Shown piece by piece: positions 1 through 10,031 of a stretch of DNA of 64,000 nucleotides. This DNA is from Bidens hawaiensis (lineage: Eukaryota; Streptophyta; Magnoliopsida; Asterales; Asteraceae). Position numbers and translations under genes: made by a program. The notes below the pieces were generated by a model. The model was given only the letters and a program-made list of their open reading frames with translations. It had not been told where the DNA came from and made no database searches. The DNA lies in contig JAIQDT010002057.1 in the NCBI GenBank assembly GCA_021521415.1, positions 1-64,000 on the forward strand. Reading direction: 5' to 3'. The first letter of the stretch is position 1; the number at the start of each line of letters is the position of its first letter.

Positions 1-147
1 TTCACGCCGAAAGTGATCCATTTGAAAGAGCATTTTCAAATGGATACTCATATCGATCGAACCAGTTTCTGATTCGATCGAATGAGTCTGCCATTCGATC
101 GAATAGGACTCATTCGATCGAATGAGTCCTGACCGAATGGCAGCGGG

Positions 148-155
148 TATAAATA
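148..155 (+). promoter_or_regulatory. LTR TATA box of element A
   Basis: TATAAATA in a GC-richer context right after the TTCGATCGAA cluster; repeated in the 3' LTR at 2215-2222. Transcription would start about 30 bases downstream (inference). Confidence 0.7.
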
Positions 156-224
156 CCAGCTTTCAGTCGTGAACAGGTAAGAGTTTAAGGATTTGCGTGC
201 CCGGAGCCCAGGTGCTGTCCGGAT

Positions 225-255
225 GAGGGGGGAGGCCATGCTCGACCTCCCCCTG
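225..255 (+). other. GC-rich stem-loop in the presumed R/leader of element A
   Basis: GGGGGAGG (228-235) pairs with CCTCCCCC (246-253) around a 10-nt loop holding CATG and TCGA. It lies about 80 bases after the TATA box and is kept in the 3' LTR near 2297-2325. Function unknown; a packaging or dimerisation structure is possible. Confidence 0.5.
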
Positions 256-390
256 CCATAGATCGTGATTTCTCTGTTTAAACAAGCATGTAACCGTTTG
301 CGTTTATCAATAAAGTGTTTGTTTTTATCTTTGATCTGTGGTTGAAACCTTCCGTCCCGAACCTGCTCGGATCGTCACCGGTCCTACAAT

Positions 391-402
391 TGGTATCAGA
401 GC
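391..402 (+). other. Primer-binding site (tRNA-iMet type), element A
   Basis: TGGTATCAGAGC, the complement of the plant initiator tRNA-Met 3' end, two bases after the LTR end. Confidence 0.85.
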
Positions 403-539
403 CACGGTTACCGCTAGAAAGGTCTAACAACCGATCTAGCAAGCCGAGCTCTTGATTTTCTGTGTTCTGGACGTTAAACTGTTGGTGTGTTCTTCGTGTT
501 CTTCGCGTTTTTTGGGCTGGCGTTGAAGGAGTCGAATCA

Positions 540-850
540 GTACATTCGATCGAACGAGTTCCCCATTCGATCGAATAGGCCTATTCGATTGACTGATTCG
601 ATCGAATCAGTCTTCCCGCTCAAAAGTGTCAAATTCAAACGCAAGTTTTCCCGCCCAGACAGCCTGTTCATTCGATCGAACCAGATGTCTTCATTCGATC
701 GAATCAGTTTGTATTCGATCGAACTGGTTTTCCCGCTCAAAGTGTCAAATTCAAATAGCTGATCGAACCAGTTCTTCATCCGATCGAATCTGTGCTTCAT
801 CCGATCGAATCTGTGGTTCATTCGATCGAACCAGTTCTCATTCGATCGAA
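540..850 (+). repeat. Internal cluster of TTCGATCGAA palindromes
   Basis: About eleven copies of YATTCGATCGAAYNNG-like units, some as ATCCGATCGAAT, spaced 15-60 bp apart. The same word occurs four times in each LTR. The open frames here on both strands (repeated FDRM and SIE words) come from the repeat and are not judged genes. Confidence 0.85.
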
Positions 851-853
851 CAT

Positions 854-862
854 GTTCCAGAC

Positions 863-922
<60 letters not shown>

Positions 923-925
923 AAC
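854..925 (+). repeat. A53 tract flanked by a perfect 9-bp inverted repeat
   Basis: GTTCCAGAC (854-862) and GTCTGGAAC (917-925) bracket one C and 53 consecutive A (864-916). As RNA this is a 9-bp stem with a poly(A) loop. Homopolymer length may carry sequencing or assembly error. Confidence 0.85.
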
Positions 926-1327
926 GCCCGCTTACACGAAAATTTGCCCAAGCCATTTTTATCAGTCGGGAAGTCTTCTGAAAAAGTTTGGCGAAAATAA
1001 AATTTTTTCGACAAAATTTCCGGGAAATTTTCGGTTAATTTTCGGGTCAGTGATGAAGATTTTTCTGGACATCCTATACATGTTGATCACATTCCAGAAA
1101 AAGTTTGGTGACAGTGAAATTTTCACTGATATTTGCCGGCAAAGTCAGAGCGTTTAAATGTTTAACGGTTAAAGCGGCAAATTTGGAGATGAAGAAAGCA
1201 CAATCACCTGAAGGAATTATCGTTTTCAAGTTTAATGGATAACCCCTTGTTCATTGAGCTTCTACAGTGGTGATTGTTATAAGAACACAGAAGAACAGAG
1301 AAAAGTGATTACTGATGAGGTATGATG
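926..1327 (+). other. Internal non-coding region of element A
   Basis: AT-rich, with repeated words such as TTTTCGG and GAAAATTTTC; no gene or known element part recognised. Confidence 0.5.
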
Positions 1328-1540
1328 TTATTGTGGGGTAGTCAGGAGCATCTGACTATTTATGGGCCAACCAAGTTTAATTTATTGTCCGCATTCTGAA
1401 GATTCTGCTTTGTGGAGAGAATCTGAGTTTGAGTTATTGTGGGGTAGTCAGGAGCATCTGACTATTTATGGGCCAATCATGTTAAATATTTATTTTCCGC
1501 ATGTGAGAATTCCGCTTTGTGGAGGGAATTCTGTTGAAAA
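1328..1540 (+). repeat. Tandem duplication, 106-bp period
   Basis: The block starting TTATTGTGGGGTAGTCAGG at 1328 is repeated at 1434 with scattered substitutions. Confidence 0.8.
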
Positions 1541-1978
1541 TTGGTGATTCGCAATCACGAAGTTAATGATGTGTCTTTGTCTCCGATGATGAATCTGCAT
1601 ACAAACTAATCTGTTTAGGGGAGTAGCTGTGGATTGGAAGCCTCTGTCATTTGTCCAATACATGTTGGTGAAGTAACCGTGTGGGTGAAGATTCGCCGAT
1701 AGTAAGTCGCGCAGCGGAAGCGTGCATGTATTGTCATGTCTATATATTGGGATACACGTCAACGTCTGAGGGGGAATTTCTACAGTTGGTTGTTTTAAAC
1801 AGATTATTTAGTCTGAAGATGTCAGCAATGGAGAACACTTTGCATCATTAACCGAGAGTTCAGTCTAAGGGGGAATCTTGCTGCAATGATGGTATTCTTC
1901 AACGTGATTATCAAGATAAAGCAGAAGATTTGACTGAAGATTGCAAGAGGTGTCTACAGCAATTCGCAAGCAACGTCC

Positions 1979-1989
1979 AAGGGGGAATT
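1979..1989 (+). other. Polypurine tract of element A
   Basis: AAGGGGGAATT directly before the 3' LTR start TGTTGGTG. Two similar tracts (about 1767-1776 and 1867-1876) lie upstream and may be remnants or alternatives. Confidence 0.65.
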
Positions 1990-2477
1990 TGTTGGTGCAC
2001 ATTTTGTGGCCGTCGCTTGGCGAATAGTTTAGAATGTTTATGTTGTATGCTGTACACCTAGGTAGTGGTTCACGCCGAAAGTGATCCATTTGAAAGAGCA
2101 TTTTCAAATGGATACTCATTCGATCGAACCAGTTTCTGATTCGATCGAATGAGTCTGCCATTCGATCGAATAGGACTCATTCGATCGAATGAGTCCTGAC
2201 CGAATGGCAGCGGGTATAAATACCAGCTTTCAGTCGTGAACAGGTAAGGTTTTCAAGGTTTTTGCGTGCCCGGAGCCCAGGTGCTGTCCGGATGAGGGGG
2301 GAGGCCATGCTCGACCTCCCCCTGCCATAGACCGTGATTTCAGTGTTTAACAAGCATGTAACCTTTCGTTTTTATCAATGAAATCGTTTGTTTTCGTGTT
2401 TGTTTATGTCCGTCTTTGGTTGTCAAACCTTCCGTCTCGAACCTGCTCGGATCGTCTCGGTCCGACCCGATCCTACA
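1990..2477 (+). repeat. 3' LTR of element A (488 bp)
   Basis: Starts TGTTGGTGCAC after the purine tract and ends CCTACA. Holds the palindrome cluster (about 2118-2195), TATA box (2215-2222) and the GC stem-loop. It is the only complete LTR copy in the window. Confidence 0.85.
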
Positions 2478-2482
2478 GATAG

Positions 2483-3033
2483 CCTCGTATGGAATGAGTG
2501 AGAGTGTGGGTCTTGGGGTTGGGCCTCATACATTATATATAATGAGCGTGGTTAATGGGAGGGGCGGGGGTTTGGTCTTTAGATACCCATTTTGAACTTA
2601 GTGCTTATGCTTATTGATTACTGATGAATTATTTATTTGCGAGAAGATCCGGCCTAATTAGTTAGTTATGTTATGCATTTGATGTATTGTTGAAGAATCG
2701 TGAAGAAATAGTTATGTTGCTAGTTTGTTAGTTTATCCAAGTATGTAGAAAAAAGAGCATGAAATCAGCTTTGAAAAAAAAATAAAAAATATCATTATTA
2801 TTATAGTTAGGAAAGTATATAGTAGTTTATTGAGTTGTATGTAATAACTTGGCCGGATCGAATCGCGCGCCCTACTTTCAAAATTCCCATTCCGCACCTT
2901 AACACTTGGCCCCATTACAACCCGAAATAAGACCTCTTGATTTGCACAAGTATTAAAGCATTTGGGTGGAGGTTTGATAGTTGTGCGAGCTTATTATAGT
3001 AGAATTCCACATGTGTCCGAGTATTAGTAATTA
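2483..3033 (+). repeat. Left arm of a large inverted repeat (Athila-type spacer)
   Basis: Reverse complement of 5098-5660; arms roughly 93% alike by eye with small indels. The right arm is continuous with the Athila-type element on its right, so this arm is probably a second fragment of that spacer in the opposite direction. Its outer end is broken by element A. Confidence 0.8.
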
Positions 3034-3508
3034 TGTAAGGCCCCGTTCCCGATAACCCTACTTTGGTGTTGGATTTACTCATAAACACAATCCTAAAATC
3101 AGAGTTAATTAAAACTTTCGCGGAATAACTTAAAACTTCAAACATCACATTACAAAAAATTCATTTTTGTCTTAACATACAATTGTCTTTCCATAAACAT
3201 CGATTAAAACAGTCATGACACTTCTTCGTTGATGCCAGCCTCTTCCGTTCATGTCATGTGTCCCCCTCCTCAAGCCAGCTGCCTCAACCTATTTGTCTGC
3301 GTGCATACTAAAAGTCAGCTACGCTGAGTGAGTTCTAGTTAATCAATCAACGTACATTAATTCATTTCCTCACTCATACGTGTCCGAAGATTCATAGTCA
3401 TACATTACCTGTTATTTCTTCTTTCATACATACTTTACATACATGCGTGCATACTTACATACTTTCTTTCATATAACCCTATTGTATACCATAGGCTAGT
3501 CTATCTTA

Positions 3509-3667
3509 AACATCACAGATATTATAAGGGTCTGGTCCCTAACATCACAGATATTATAAAGGTCTGTCCCTAACATCATAGATATTATAAGGGTCTGGTC
3601 CCTAACATCACAGATATTATGAGGGTCTGGTCCCTATCATCACAGATATTATAAGGGTCTGGTCCCT
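3509..3667. repeat. 32-bp tandem array, 5 copies
   Basis: Unit AACATCACAGATATTATAAG plus GGTCTGGTCCCT, five copies with one 1-bp deletion and few substitutions, inside the solo LTR. Confidence 0.9.
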
Positions 3668-4030
3668 TCTGTCTCGAATAACTTTACCTTTATCATACGT
3701 GCATACTTTGCATATCTTCTAGTTATAAATATTTATACATAATCGTTCATACAATCATTATGTAACGATACACTCAATACACAATTATACACGTATCATA
3801 CACTCACCAATCAAGTAAGCATATTATCTACCACATAGGAGTATACACACAACCCCAGAAACATGGCAGGTAAAGGGGCTAGAACTCACCTGGAGTCGGT
3901 TTCTCTCGCCATTGATGGTAATGCCCTGCCTTAGTTGTGCACGGCTAACTGTATAATACATTATGCGTGTGAATTATCCATTGCTACTACTTCCTACATC
4001 TAAGTTAATGAAACCCTCAACTAACGGCGG

Positions 4031-4105
4031 TCTGGGGGCAGCGCCCCTGGTAGCGTGGTCTAGGGGCAGCAACCCCTAGCAGGGTCAAAGGGGCAGAGCC
4101 CCTGG
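4031..4105. repeat. Three GGGGCAG..CCCCT palindromic units
   Basis: Three spaced units (4031-4050, 4059-4080, 4087-4105), each an inverted repeat of about 7 bp with a short loop, in the solo LTR. Confidence 0.8.
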
Positions 4106-4228
4106 CTGGGGTCGAGCTGCCAGGTCAGCTTGGAAAAATTTTATTTTCACTAACAGTGCTTTAACAAAAATGCATCAGAAAATGAATTTCATGAAATTTC
4201 GCATGGGAGAATTTCGCTTCGCATTGTT

Positions 4229-4430
4229 GAGCGAAGCGAAATACCTGTTTCGCTTCTCATGGCTGAGCGAAGCGAAATACCTGTTTCGCTTCTTATGGAT
4301 GAGCCAAGCGAAATACCGGTTTCGCTTCTCATGGCTGAGCGAAGCGAAATACCTGTTTCGCTTCTCATGGCTGGGCGAAGCGAAATACTTGTTTCGCTTC
4401 TCATGGATGAGCGAAGCGAAATATCTATCT
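4229..4430. repeat. 36-bp tandem array of near-palindromes, 5-6 copies
   Basis: Unit has GAAGCGAAATACC..GTTTCGCTTC, so each copy can form its own hairpin. Starts at 4229, 4265, 4301, 4337, 4373 and a partial copy at 4409. A preceding TTTCGCTTCGC at 4211 looks like a decayed unit. The array keeps several frames open on both strands; none is judged a gene. Confidence 0.9.
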
Positions 4431-4897
4431 TTCTTCGTTTTTACCATTTTAAAGCTATTTTACTTCGTGACTCTTCCTTAGGACCCAATTTTACCCTTTT
4501 TATGGGTTTTGGGTTGTACCAACTTTGTATACCCGTGTTTCTCATAGTCCAGACGTCACCTTTTTGTCCCATAACATACCCGTGAGGTTATAACTCACCA
4601 AGTTTATGTTTTTCTTACATCTTACAACCCGATCTACTAAGATATCGACCTGCATGTCGAAATCACCCACAAAACTTAACCTTGTTTGCCAAAACTCACC
4701 TTTGGCTTCGGGTTCGGTTCAGATCTAGGCAACTCGAGGATCTGGACGTGTTCTTGTTGTTTGAAGACACTTGAACGCCAAGATGTTCCTTACTTTAGCC
4801 CGGGTTCGAATTCAGGTCTTGAGAGAGAGTATGTGTGTGTTCTAGGGAGTGTGTGTGTGTTGTGGGAAGAAAATGGTGAAAGGATGGGGGGATGGCC

Positions 4898-4905
4898 TTA
4901 TATAG
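4898..4905 (-). promoter_or_regulatory. TATA box of the solo LTR
   Basis: CTATATAA followed by GGCCATCC on the - strand, about 140 bases from the LTR start. Confidence 0.55.
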
Positions 4906-5097
4906 AGGGCTATGGACCCCACCACCCACTTCCTTTACCAAACCCAATCCTTATCCAAACACTAAACACACGACTAATTTAACAACACGCAGTTAACAAC
5001 AAAACTTTCCGTTATTTATTATTTAGCAAAAGTTGGATGTCACAATTTATGAGTAAGGCAACAGACACATGTGCAATCTTAACCCGGTGCCTTACTC

Positions 5098-5660
5098 ACA
5101 ATTTCCAATACTCAGACGCATGTGCAATTCTACTGTAATAAGCTCGCACAACTATCAAACCTCCGCTTAAATGCTTTAATACTTGTGCAAATCAAGAGGT
5201 CTTATTTTGGTTTGTAATGGGGCCAAGTGTTAAGGTGCGGAATGGGAATTTTAAAAGTAGCGCGCACGATTCGATCCTGCCAAGTTATTACATACAACTC
5301 AATAAACTACTATATACTTTCCTAACTATAATAATAATGATATTTTTTATTATTTTTTTTCAAAGCTGATTTCATGCTTTTTTTTTCGACATACTTGGAT
5401 AAACTAACAAACTAGCAACATAACTATTTCTTCACGATTCTTCAACAATACATCAAATGCATAACATAACTAACTAACTAGGTCAGATCTTCTCGCGAAT
5501 AAATAATTCATGGGTAATCAATAAGCAATTATAAGCACTAAGTTCAAAATGGGTATCTAAAAACCAAACCCCCGCCCCTCTCATTAACCACACTCATATA
5601 TATAATGTATGGGTCCCAACCCCCAAGACCCACACTCTCACTCATTCCAAATGAGGTTAT
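5098..5660 (-). repeat. Right arm of the large inverted repeat
   Basis: Pairs with 2483-3033. Contains a short conserved frame start (MGPSVKVRNGNF) also seen in the left arm, but no protein family is recognised. Continuous with the Athila-type spacer at 5661. The piece 5045-5097 lies between LTR and arm and holds a partial repeat of the arm end (CACATGTGCAAT, GCCTTACTCA words). Confidence 0.8.
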
Positions 5661-6269
5661 ACTAATTGCCTCTATCCTCTTTGCACGCATATAAAACTAA
5701 GGTCTTGGAAAGCATTCTTGTACGAGTTCTAACAAGAAAAGCTACATTGTCCATCTCAACTAATATTTGCATCCCATGTCTCAAACTAGGCAAATTACAT
5801 GAGATAACCGACTAAAAACATGTCACCTTTGGCTAGAAATTTTTAATAACCCTTACCCATCAGCTAAGCTATACTCATACACAGAATATGACCATGATAA
5901 AGGATCTCAACCTTAACTCAAGCACAATAAACAATTTTTTTTTCAAAATTTTATCCTTCATTCCCACACTTGAGATACATTGTCCTCAATGTAGGGTTTT
6001 TTGGGATATCAATTTTCCACAAATTTCTTAAATTTTTATTTTTATTTTTTTATAATTTATTTTTATATTTATTTTTTTATATACTTTATTATTTTAAACA
6101 TCACCAACAAGCATAACCCTTAAATCACAACTTGTCATAACACCACCCAACCGTCCAAACCCAAATATTAACATGAAATAAAAACAACAAAAATGTACAA
6201 GAAAACACCTGACTCGTTGCCGATGCAGCTCAATAATAATGAGGCTGGGCGGTCCAAAGATGGACGTCA
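5661..6269 (-). other. 3' spacer of an Athila-type element
   Basis: Non-coding, AT-rich. On the - strand holds ACATTGAGGACAATGT and AGTGTGGGAATG words near 5960-5995. The same kind of words lie downstream of the envelope-like frame in the other Athila-type element (28700-28740). Confidence 0.6.
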
Positions 6270-7942
6270 TCACGTCTGTGAACTCCCCAAATCCAAACGC
6301 TCCTTGATCACCTCTGCTACCTTGACCTTCTCCACTTCCTTGACCTGGTTAGTCTGCCGATGATCCAACCATGCCGAATGATGCAGTGGTGGCATGGGAT
6401 ACGTCACACTTCCCTCATACGAGGGCAAAGTGGTGTAATCGATGATTGGAGGGTCCGCCACCACAGGTTGCCCTGAATTCCATGCCTCATGCATACGCCT
6501 CTGATAATCATCTTCGTACCGGTGGTTTATCTCTTGTTGTTCAGCATATGCATGAGTTTGGTTCCACACTTCTTGTCGATCATAAGCTTGTTTTTGAGCC
6601 CGCTCCATACTTGCATCCATAAAAGTTTGATGATCAAATGTTGCTTAAGCTGACTCGAGCCACTAATAAAACTGTGATGGCTTTGTGTTGACTTTCATGC
6701 ATACTCCCTTGATGGGCCCAATTCACATCGAATGTTTGATTTGCATAATCAAATGATCCTGGACCCATAAAATGAGAACCGGGGTGGGGGGGGGGGGGAG
6801 GGTCCCCGTCCATGAACACCATAACTAGTACCCTCCTCTTCAGTCTCCATTGCAACTCGTTCACCTAGTTCATCCTCATACTCTTCTTCCCCACTCTCAT
6901 TACCTTCGTCATCACTCTCCACTTCGTCTTCTTCACCCAAGCCCAATGGTCTTGCATCGGCTTTTTTGGCTCTCCATCTTTGACCCTCACTATTCAACAA
7001 GTGGTACCTTTCAGTCTCACCCCTAACTTCTTCACTTCGAATGGTTTGTGCTTTTTTGAAAACCCAACATCGTTATCCCCAATCACACCAAAACGCATCA
7101 ACAATGCGGTAATTAAACGACAATGTGGGATAATTTTCCGACTCACACTATTCCGACACATCCAAATATTATTAAGAACTAAATATCGGAATGAAATAAG
7201 AGGCCCTCCATGCATTAAAGCATATAAAATTGGTACCTCGGGATACCGGACTTCTTGCATGTCCCCTCTTCTCGGAAAAACGTTGTGTAAACAAATAATG
7301 AGTAAAATCTTTGCCTCAATCTTCAAGTTCTTCCTATATAACTTTCCACCACATCTTCCTGGCAAAAACAGTTCCAGCATGGTGTTCCAAGTTGGATGCT
7401 TATCCGATTGATAATACAAGTCATCCAAACTTGGGAACATATAATTGTGTTGAGGTTTACTATCGAATCTTGCTATTTGCCTCAACGTCTTGAATGACAT
7501 GGTTACATCAATATTTTTTACCGTTCTGATTAGTTTCATTGTTGAGGGTGTAATGTACGAAGGACACCTTAAGGTCGCTACCCATTCTTCAATCTCATCC
7601 ATGAATTTATACTTCTCATTGTGATCATAACACTTAAGGGCCGCCTCCCAACCCAATTCTTTAAACCTCAAACACATCAAGCGGGCCAAATTCCCGCTCC
7701 GGGACCACCTTCTCACAAACAAAACCTTCATATTTCCTTGACAACTTATTCATCTTATCATGGAATAACTTCGGTTTCCACCTCATTTCATGATCTACCA
7801 ACGGTCTATAGGTCCAATCCGGCTTGACATAGTGAACTTCCTCTTCTTGTTCCTCTAACCTCTGCCGTTTCACTTGTTCGGTGGCGGTGTTGCTAGAAGA
7901 CCCGGCGATCCCCTTTCCTTTTTCCTTGCCTGAACGTCCCAT
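6270..7942 (-). pseudogene. Athila-type envelope-like ORF1, degenerate
   Basis: Starts MGRSGKEKGK at 7942, directly after a splice-acceptor-like TATTAG. The central part (about 7731-6994) has the pattern of the ATHILA ORF-1 family found after pol in Athila elements: WRSRSG-like start, FPSLDDLYY, LELFLPGRCG, PILYALMHGG. It is followed by an acidic stretch (EEDEVESDDEGNESGEEEYED) and a Gln/His-rich tail ending at 6270. At least three frameshifts break it: near 7700, near 7000 and around 6790-6860, where a G-run of about 12 sits. No function can remain. The family's role is unknown; an envelope-like role is only inferred from position. Confidence 0.75.
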
Positions 7943-8640
7943 CTAATACAATGACAAATATTAACCAAATTAGCATTCATCTCTTTATACATTCCCACAC
8001 TTGCTTGTTTCTATTGTTGTGAACATATGGAATATCATAACAATTAATTTTTCACCAAATTTTTACAGAATTTCGTTTAAAATTATGACATATTCCATTT
8101 TCGAAATTTTATCAAACTTAGTTATCCATATAATATCCACAACCATACATACAATTTTAAACTAACATCAAACTTTTTCATATTCAACAAGCAAGTAATA
8201 GCAATGTTTAACAATGAAATCTCAACCTATGAAGTTTGTAGCAAATGATTAAAGAAAAACATACCTGTAATTCGTTTTAAGCTTTATAATACACTAATTC
8301 CTAATCAACTTGCAAAACCCACTTCTTGCTCAAAATTTCAGACCAAAGATATCCAAAATCGAAACCCAAATTGTTAGAATCAATGAAAACCGAGCAAAAA
8401 TTATGATTCTTTGTGAAAAACTACACAAGTTAGACCAAAAAAACGTGGATTTTGGTTAAGAATTGAAGAACTTGGGATGATGGGGGCTAGAGTTTGGTAG
8501 AGGTTAGAAGATAAGGATGGTGATAGAATTTGGTATAAAGAAGAAGAGAGAAGGGACTATGTGGTTATGATTTTTTTTTAACTTTTGGATTTTATTAATT
8601 TTTTTATATACACACAGCTGTGCTGTTCGTCCAGACCATC
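7943..8640 (-). other. Leader region upstream of the envelope-like frame
   Basis: On the - strand: a weak TATA-like TTTATACC (8530-8540), pyrimidine-rich sequence, a possible donor ACAG|GTATG near 8265, then T-rich sequence to TATTAG just before the ATG. It looks like the spliced leader of the envelope-like gene (inference). Confidence 0.4.
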
Positions 8641-8780
8641 AGAGGCCACCGAAAGCTATGGTGGCTACCGTAACTTACGGTAGGCTTGTCTACCGTAATA
8701 TTCCTGCCGTAAACAGAGGGTTGCTAGCATAGGGTTTTCAAGTCTACCGTAGACTACGGTGGATACCGTAGGCTACGGTG
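8641..8780. repeat. Cluster of CTACCGTA / TACGGTAG palindromes
   Basis: At least seven copies of TACCGTA or TACGGTA in both directions, including ACCGTAGACTACGGT and ACCGTAGGCTACGGT. The same architecture appears with other words in the other elements. Confidence 0.8.
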
Positions 8781-9129
8781 GAACCTGATGGTGAAAACAA
8801 TTTTTTTTTAATTTAACAAGATGTTTAAAAAATGAAAAATTAAAACCTTACCCCCACCCCCACCCCCCCCCCCCCCCAACGAAACCGGTGTTGTCCTCAA
8901 CACATGTCAACGACATCCATGTCATCTTTCCCATAAGATATATTCCTTGAGGCGAGAAAGAAAAAACTAACAAAATAAATAAACAAAAATTAAGCTACTC
9001 CTAATGCACTTCTCTAAGTCAAAATTCACACTTCATGAACTTTCATATAATTTCTCATTCTTTAGAAATTCGAGTATCAATCTCATATGCTTCTCATGGT
9101 CCTCCTTATTTCAGGAATTTATCAAAATA
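8781..9129 (-). other. Non-coding junction with C-tract
   Basis: Holds a (CCCCCA)n/C-run at about 8848-8878 and TTGAGGACAACACC on the - strand, then a degraded gypsy RT tail from about 9004. The exact boundary between the Athila-type and gypsy relics is not visible. Confidence 0.4.
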
Positions 9130-10031
9130 TCATCGAGGAAGACTATTACAAACGTATCGAGGTGTGGCTTGCGTACTCGGTTCATCAAATCCATGAAGAC
9201 AGCGGGTGCTAATTAAGCCGAATGTCATTACGAGGAATTCATAATGCCCTGCAATTTTTGGCACATTATTTTCTTGCACTCTTAGTTGATGATATGTAGA
9301 CCTTAAATAAATTTTTGAGAAGTAATTAGAACCTTGTAGGTGATCAATATGATAATATGCCATCGATCCTTGGAAGTAGGTAATGGTTCTTAATAGTCAC
9401 CTTATTAAGCTCTTTATAATCAATGCACTTTCTAAGGGTCCCATCTGTCTTTTTCACAAATAGCACCGGTGCGCCCCATGACGAGAAACTTGGTCAATGA
9501 AACCTTTAACAGTTTTTGTAGTTGTGACATTAATTCTTTCATTTCAGGAGAGCTAATCGGTATGGTGCTTTCGTTACTGATGCGACTCCTGAGACTAGAT
9601 CGAGTCTAAACTCAACCTGTCTTATCGGGGGGTAAGCCAGGTAATTCGTCAGGAAACACTTTTGGATAGTCGCACACGATCGGCACGCTTTCTAAGCGTT
9701 TCACCTTAAAATCTTTCTTAACTACATGTGCCAAATATGCTACACACCCATTCCTTAAATATTTGCTAGCTTTAATGCAACAAATAAACTTAGATGTCTT
9801 TTTGTCCCTTTCACCATGGATTACAAGTGGAGGGGTACTTTGAATATCTTTGGCCACAAACCATTTCCGCCTTGTTCTTTCCTAACCAATCCATTCCAAT
9901 CACTACATCAAAATTTCCTAATTCCACGGGTAATAAGTTTATAGAAATCTCATAACCTTTCAAATTTAAGATACACCCAGGAATTTCTTCACTAGCCTTA
10001 ACTAACTTCCCATTTGCTAACTCAATAGAAT
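9130..10031 (-). pseudogene. Gypsy pol relic: protease end, linker, RT
   Basis: On the - strand from 10031: the retropepsin C-terminal part with FDVVIGMDWLGKN, the linker with PKVFPDELPGLPP, then RT motifs [12 protein letters not shown] (about 9480), [26 protein letters not shown] and [10 protein letters not shown] (about 9250). The RT catalytic Asp in the [17 protein letters not shown] motif is replaced by Tyr, and stops and frameshifts occur between 9363 and 9612. The protease N-terminal half lies beyond the hAT insertion at 11291 and above. Nearest type is chromovirus gypsy. Confidence 0.85.

Larger units (their letters stand above)
1..388 (+). repeat. 5' LTR of element A (partial)
   Basis: Matches 2070-2477; about the first 80 bases of the LTR lie before the window. 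Contains four TTCGATCGAA-type palindromes (51-125), a TATA box at 148-155, a GC-rich hairpin at 225-255 and an AATAAA-like word near 309. Ends in CA at 388, two bases before the primer-binding site. Confidence 0.85.
1..2477 (+). mobile_element. Non-autonomous LTR retrotransposon (element A), 5' LTR truncated by window edge
   Basis: Two direct repeats (1-388 and 1990-2477) bracket a 1.6 kb internal region. The first ends ..CCTACA just before a primer-binding site matching plant initiator tRNA-Met. The second follows a purine tract and starts TGTTGG. The internal part has no gag, protease, integrase or RT similarity in any frame; its short open frames follow simple repeats. It therefore resembles a TRIM/LARD-type element mobilised by an autonomous copia relative. 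The two LTRs differ by several small indels and many substitutions, roughly 92% alike by eye, so the insertion is old. It has cut into the left arm of the inverted repeat that follows. The 5-bp target duplication cannot be tested because the left flank is outside the window. Confidence 0.85.
3034..5044 (-). mobile_element. Solo LTR, Tekay-like gypsy, - strand
   Basis: Read on the - strand it begins TGTGACATCCAAC (5044) and ends GGGCCTTACA (3034), TG..CA termini. A TATA box (CTATATAA) lies about 140 bases in, and the typical AGGTGAGTTCTAGCCCC segment follows. Flanks are AATTA on the left and ATTTA on the right, a 5-bp duplication with one mismatch. No internal region or partner LTR is present, so it is a solo LTR left by LTR-LTR recombination. 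Lineage is assigned by general LTR appearance, not by a coding region. Confidence 0.65.

Noticed and set aside
391..402. tRNA-like sequence TGGTATCAGAGC at four places
   Set aside because: These are primer-binding sites next to LTR ends, not tRNA genes; no cloverleaf around them.
4170..4585. Overlapping open frames on both strands with repeated RFSW/SEAKYL or HEKRNRYFAS words
   Set aside because: They follow the 36-bp array, which lacks stops in several frames; no independent protein signal.
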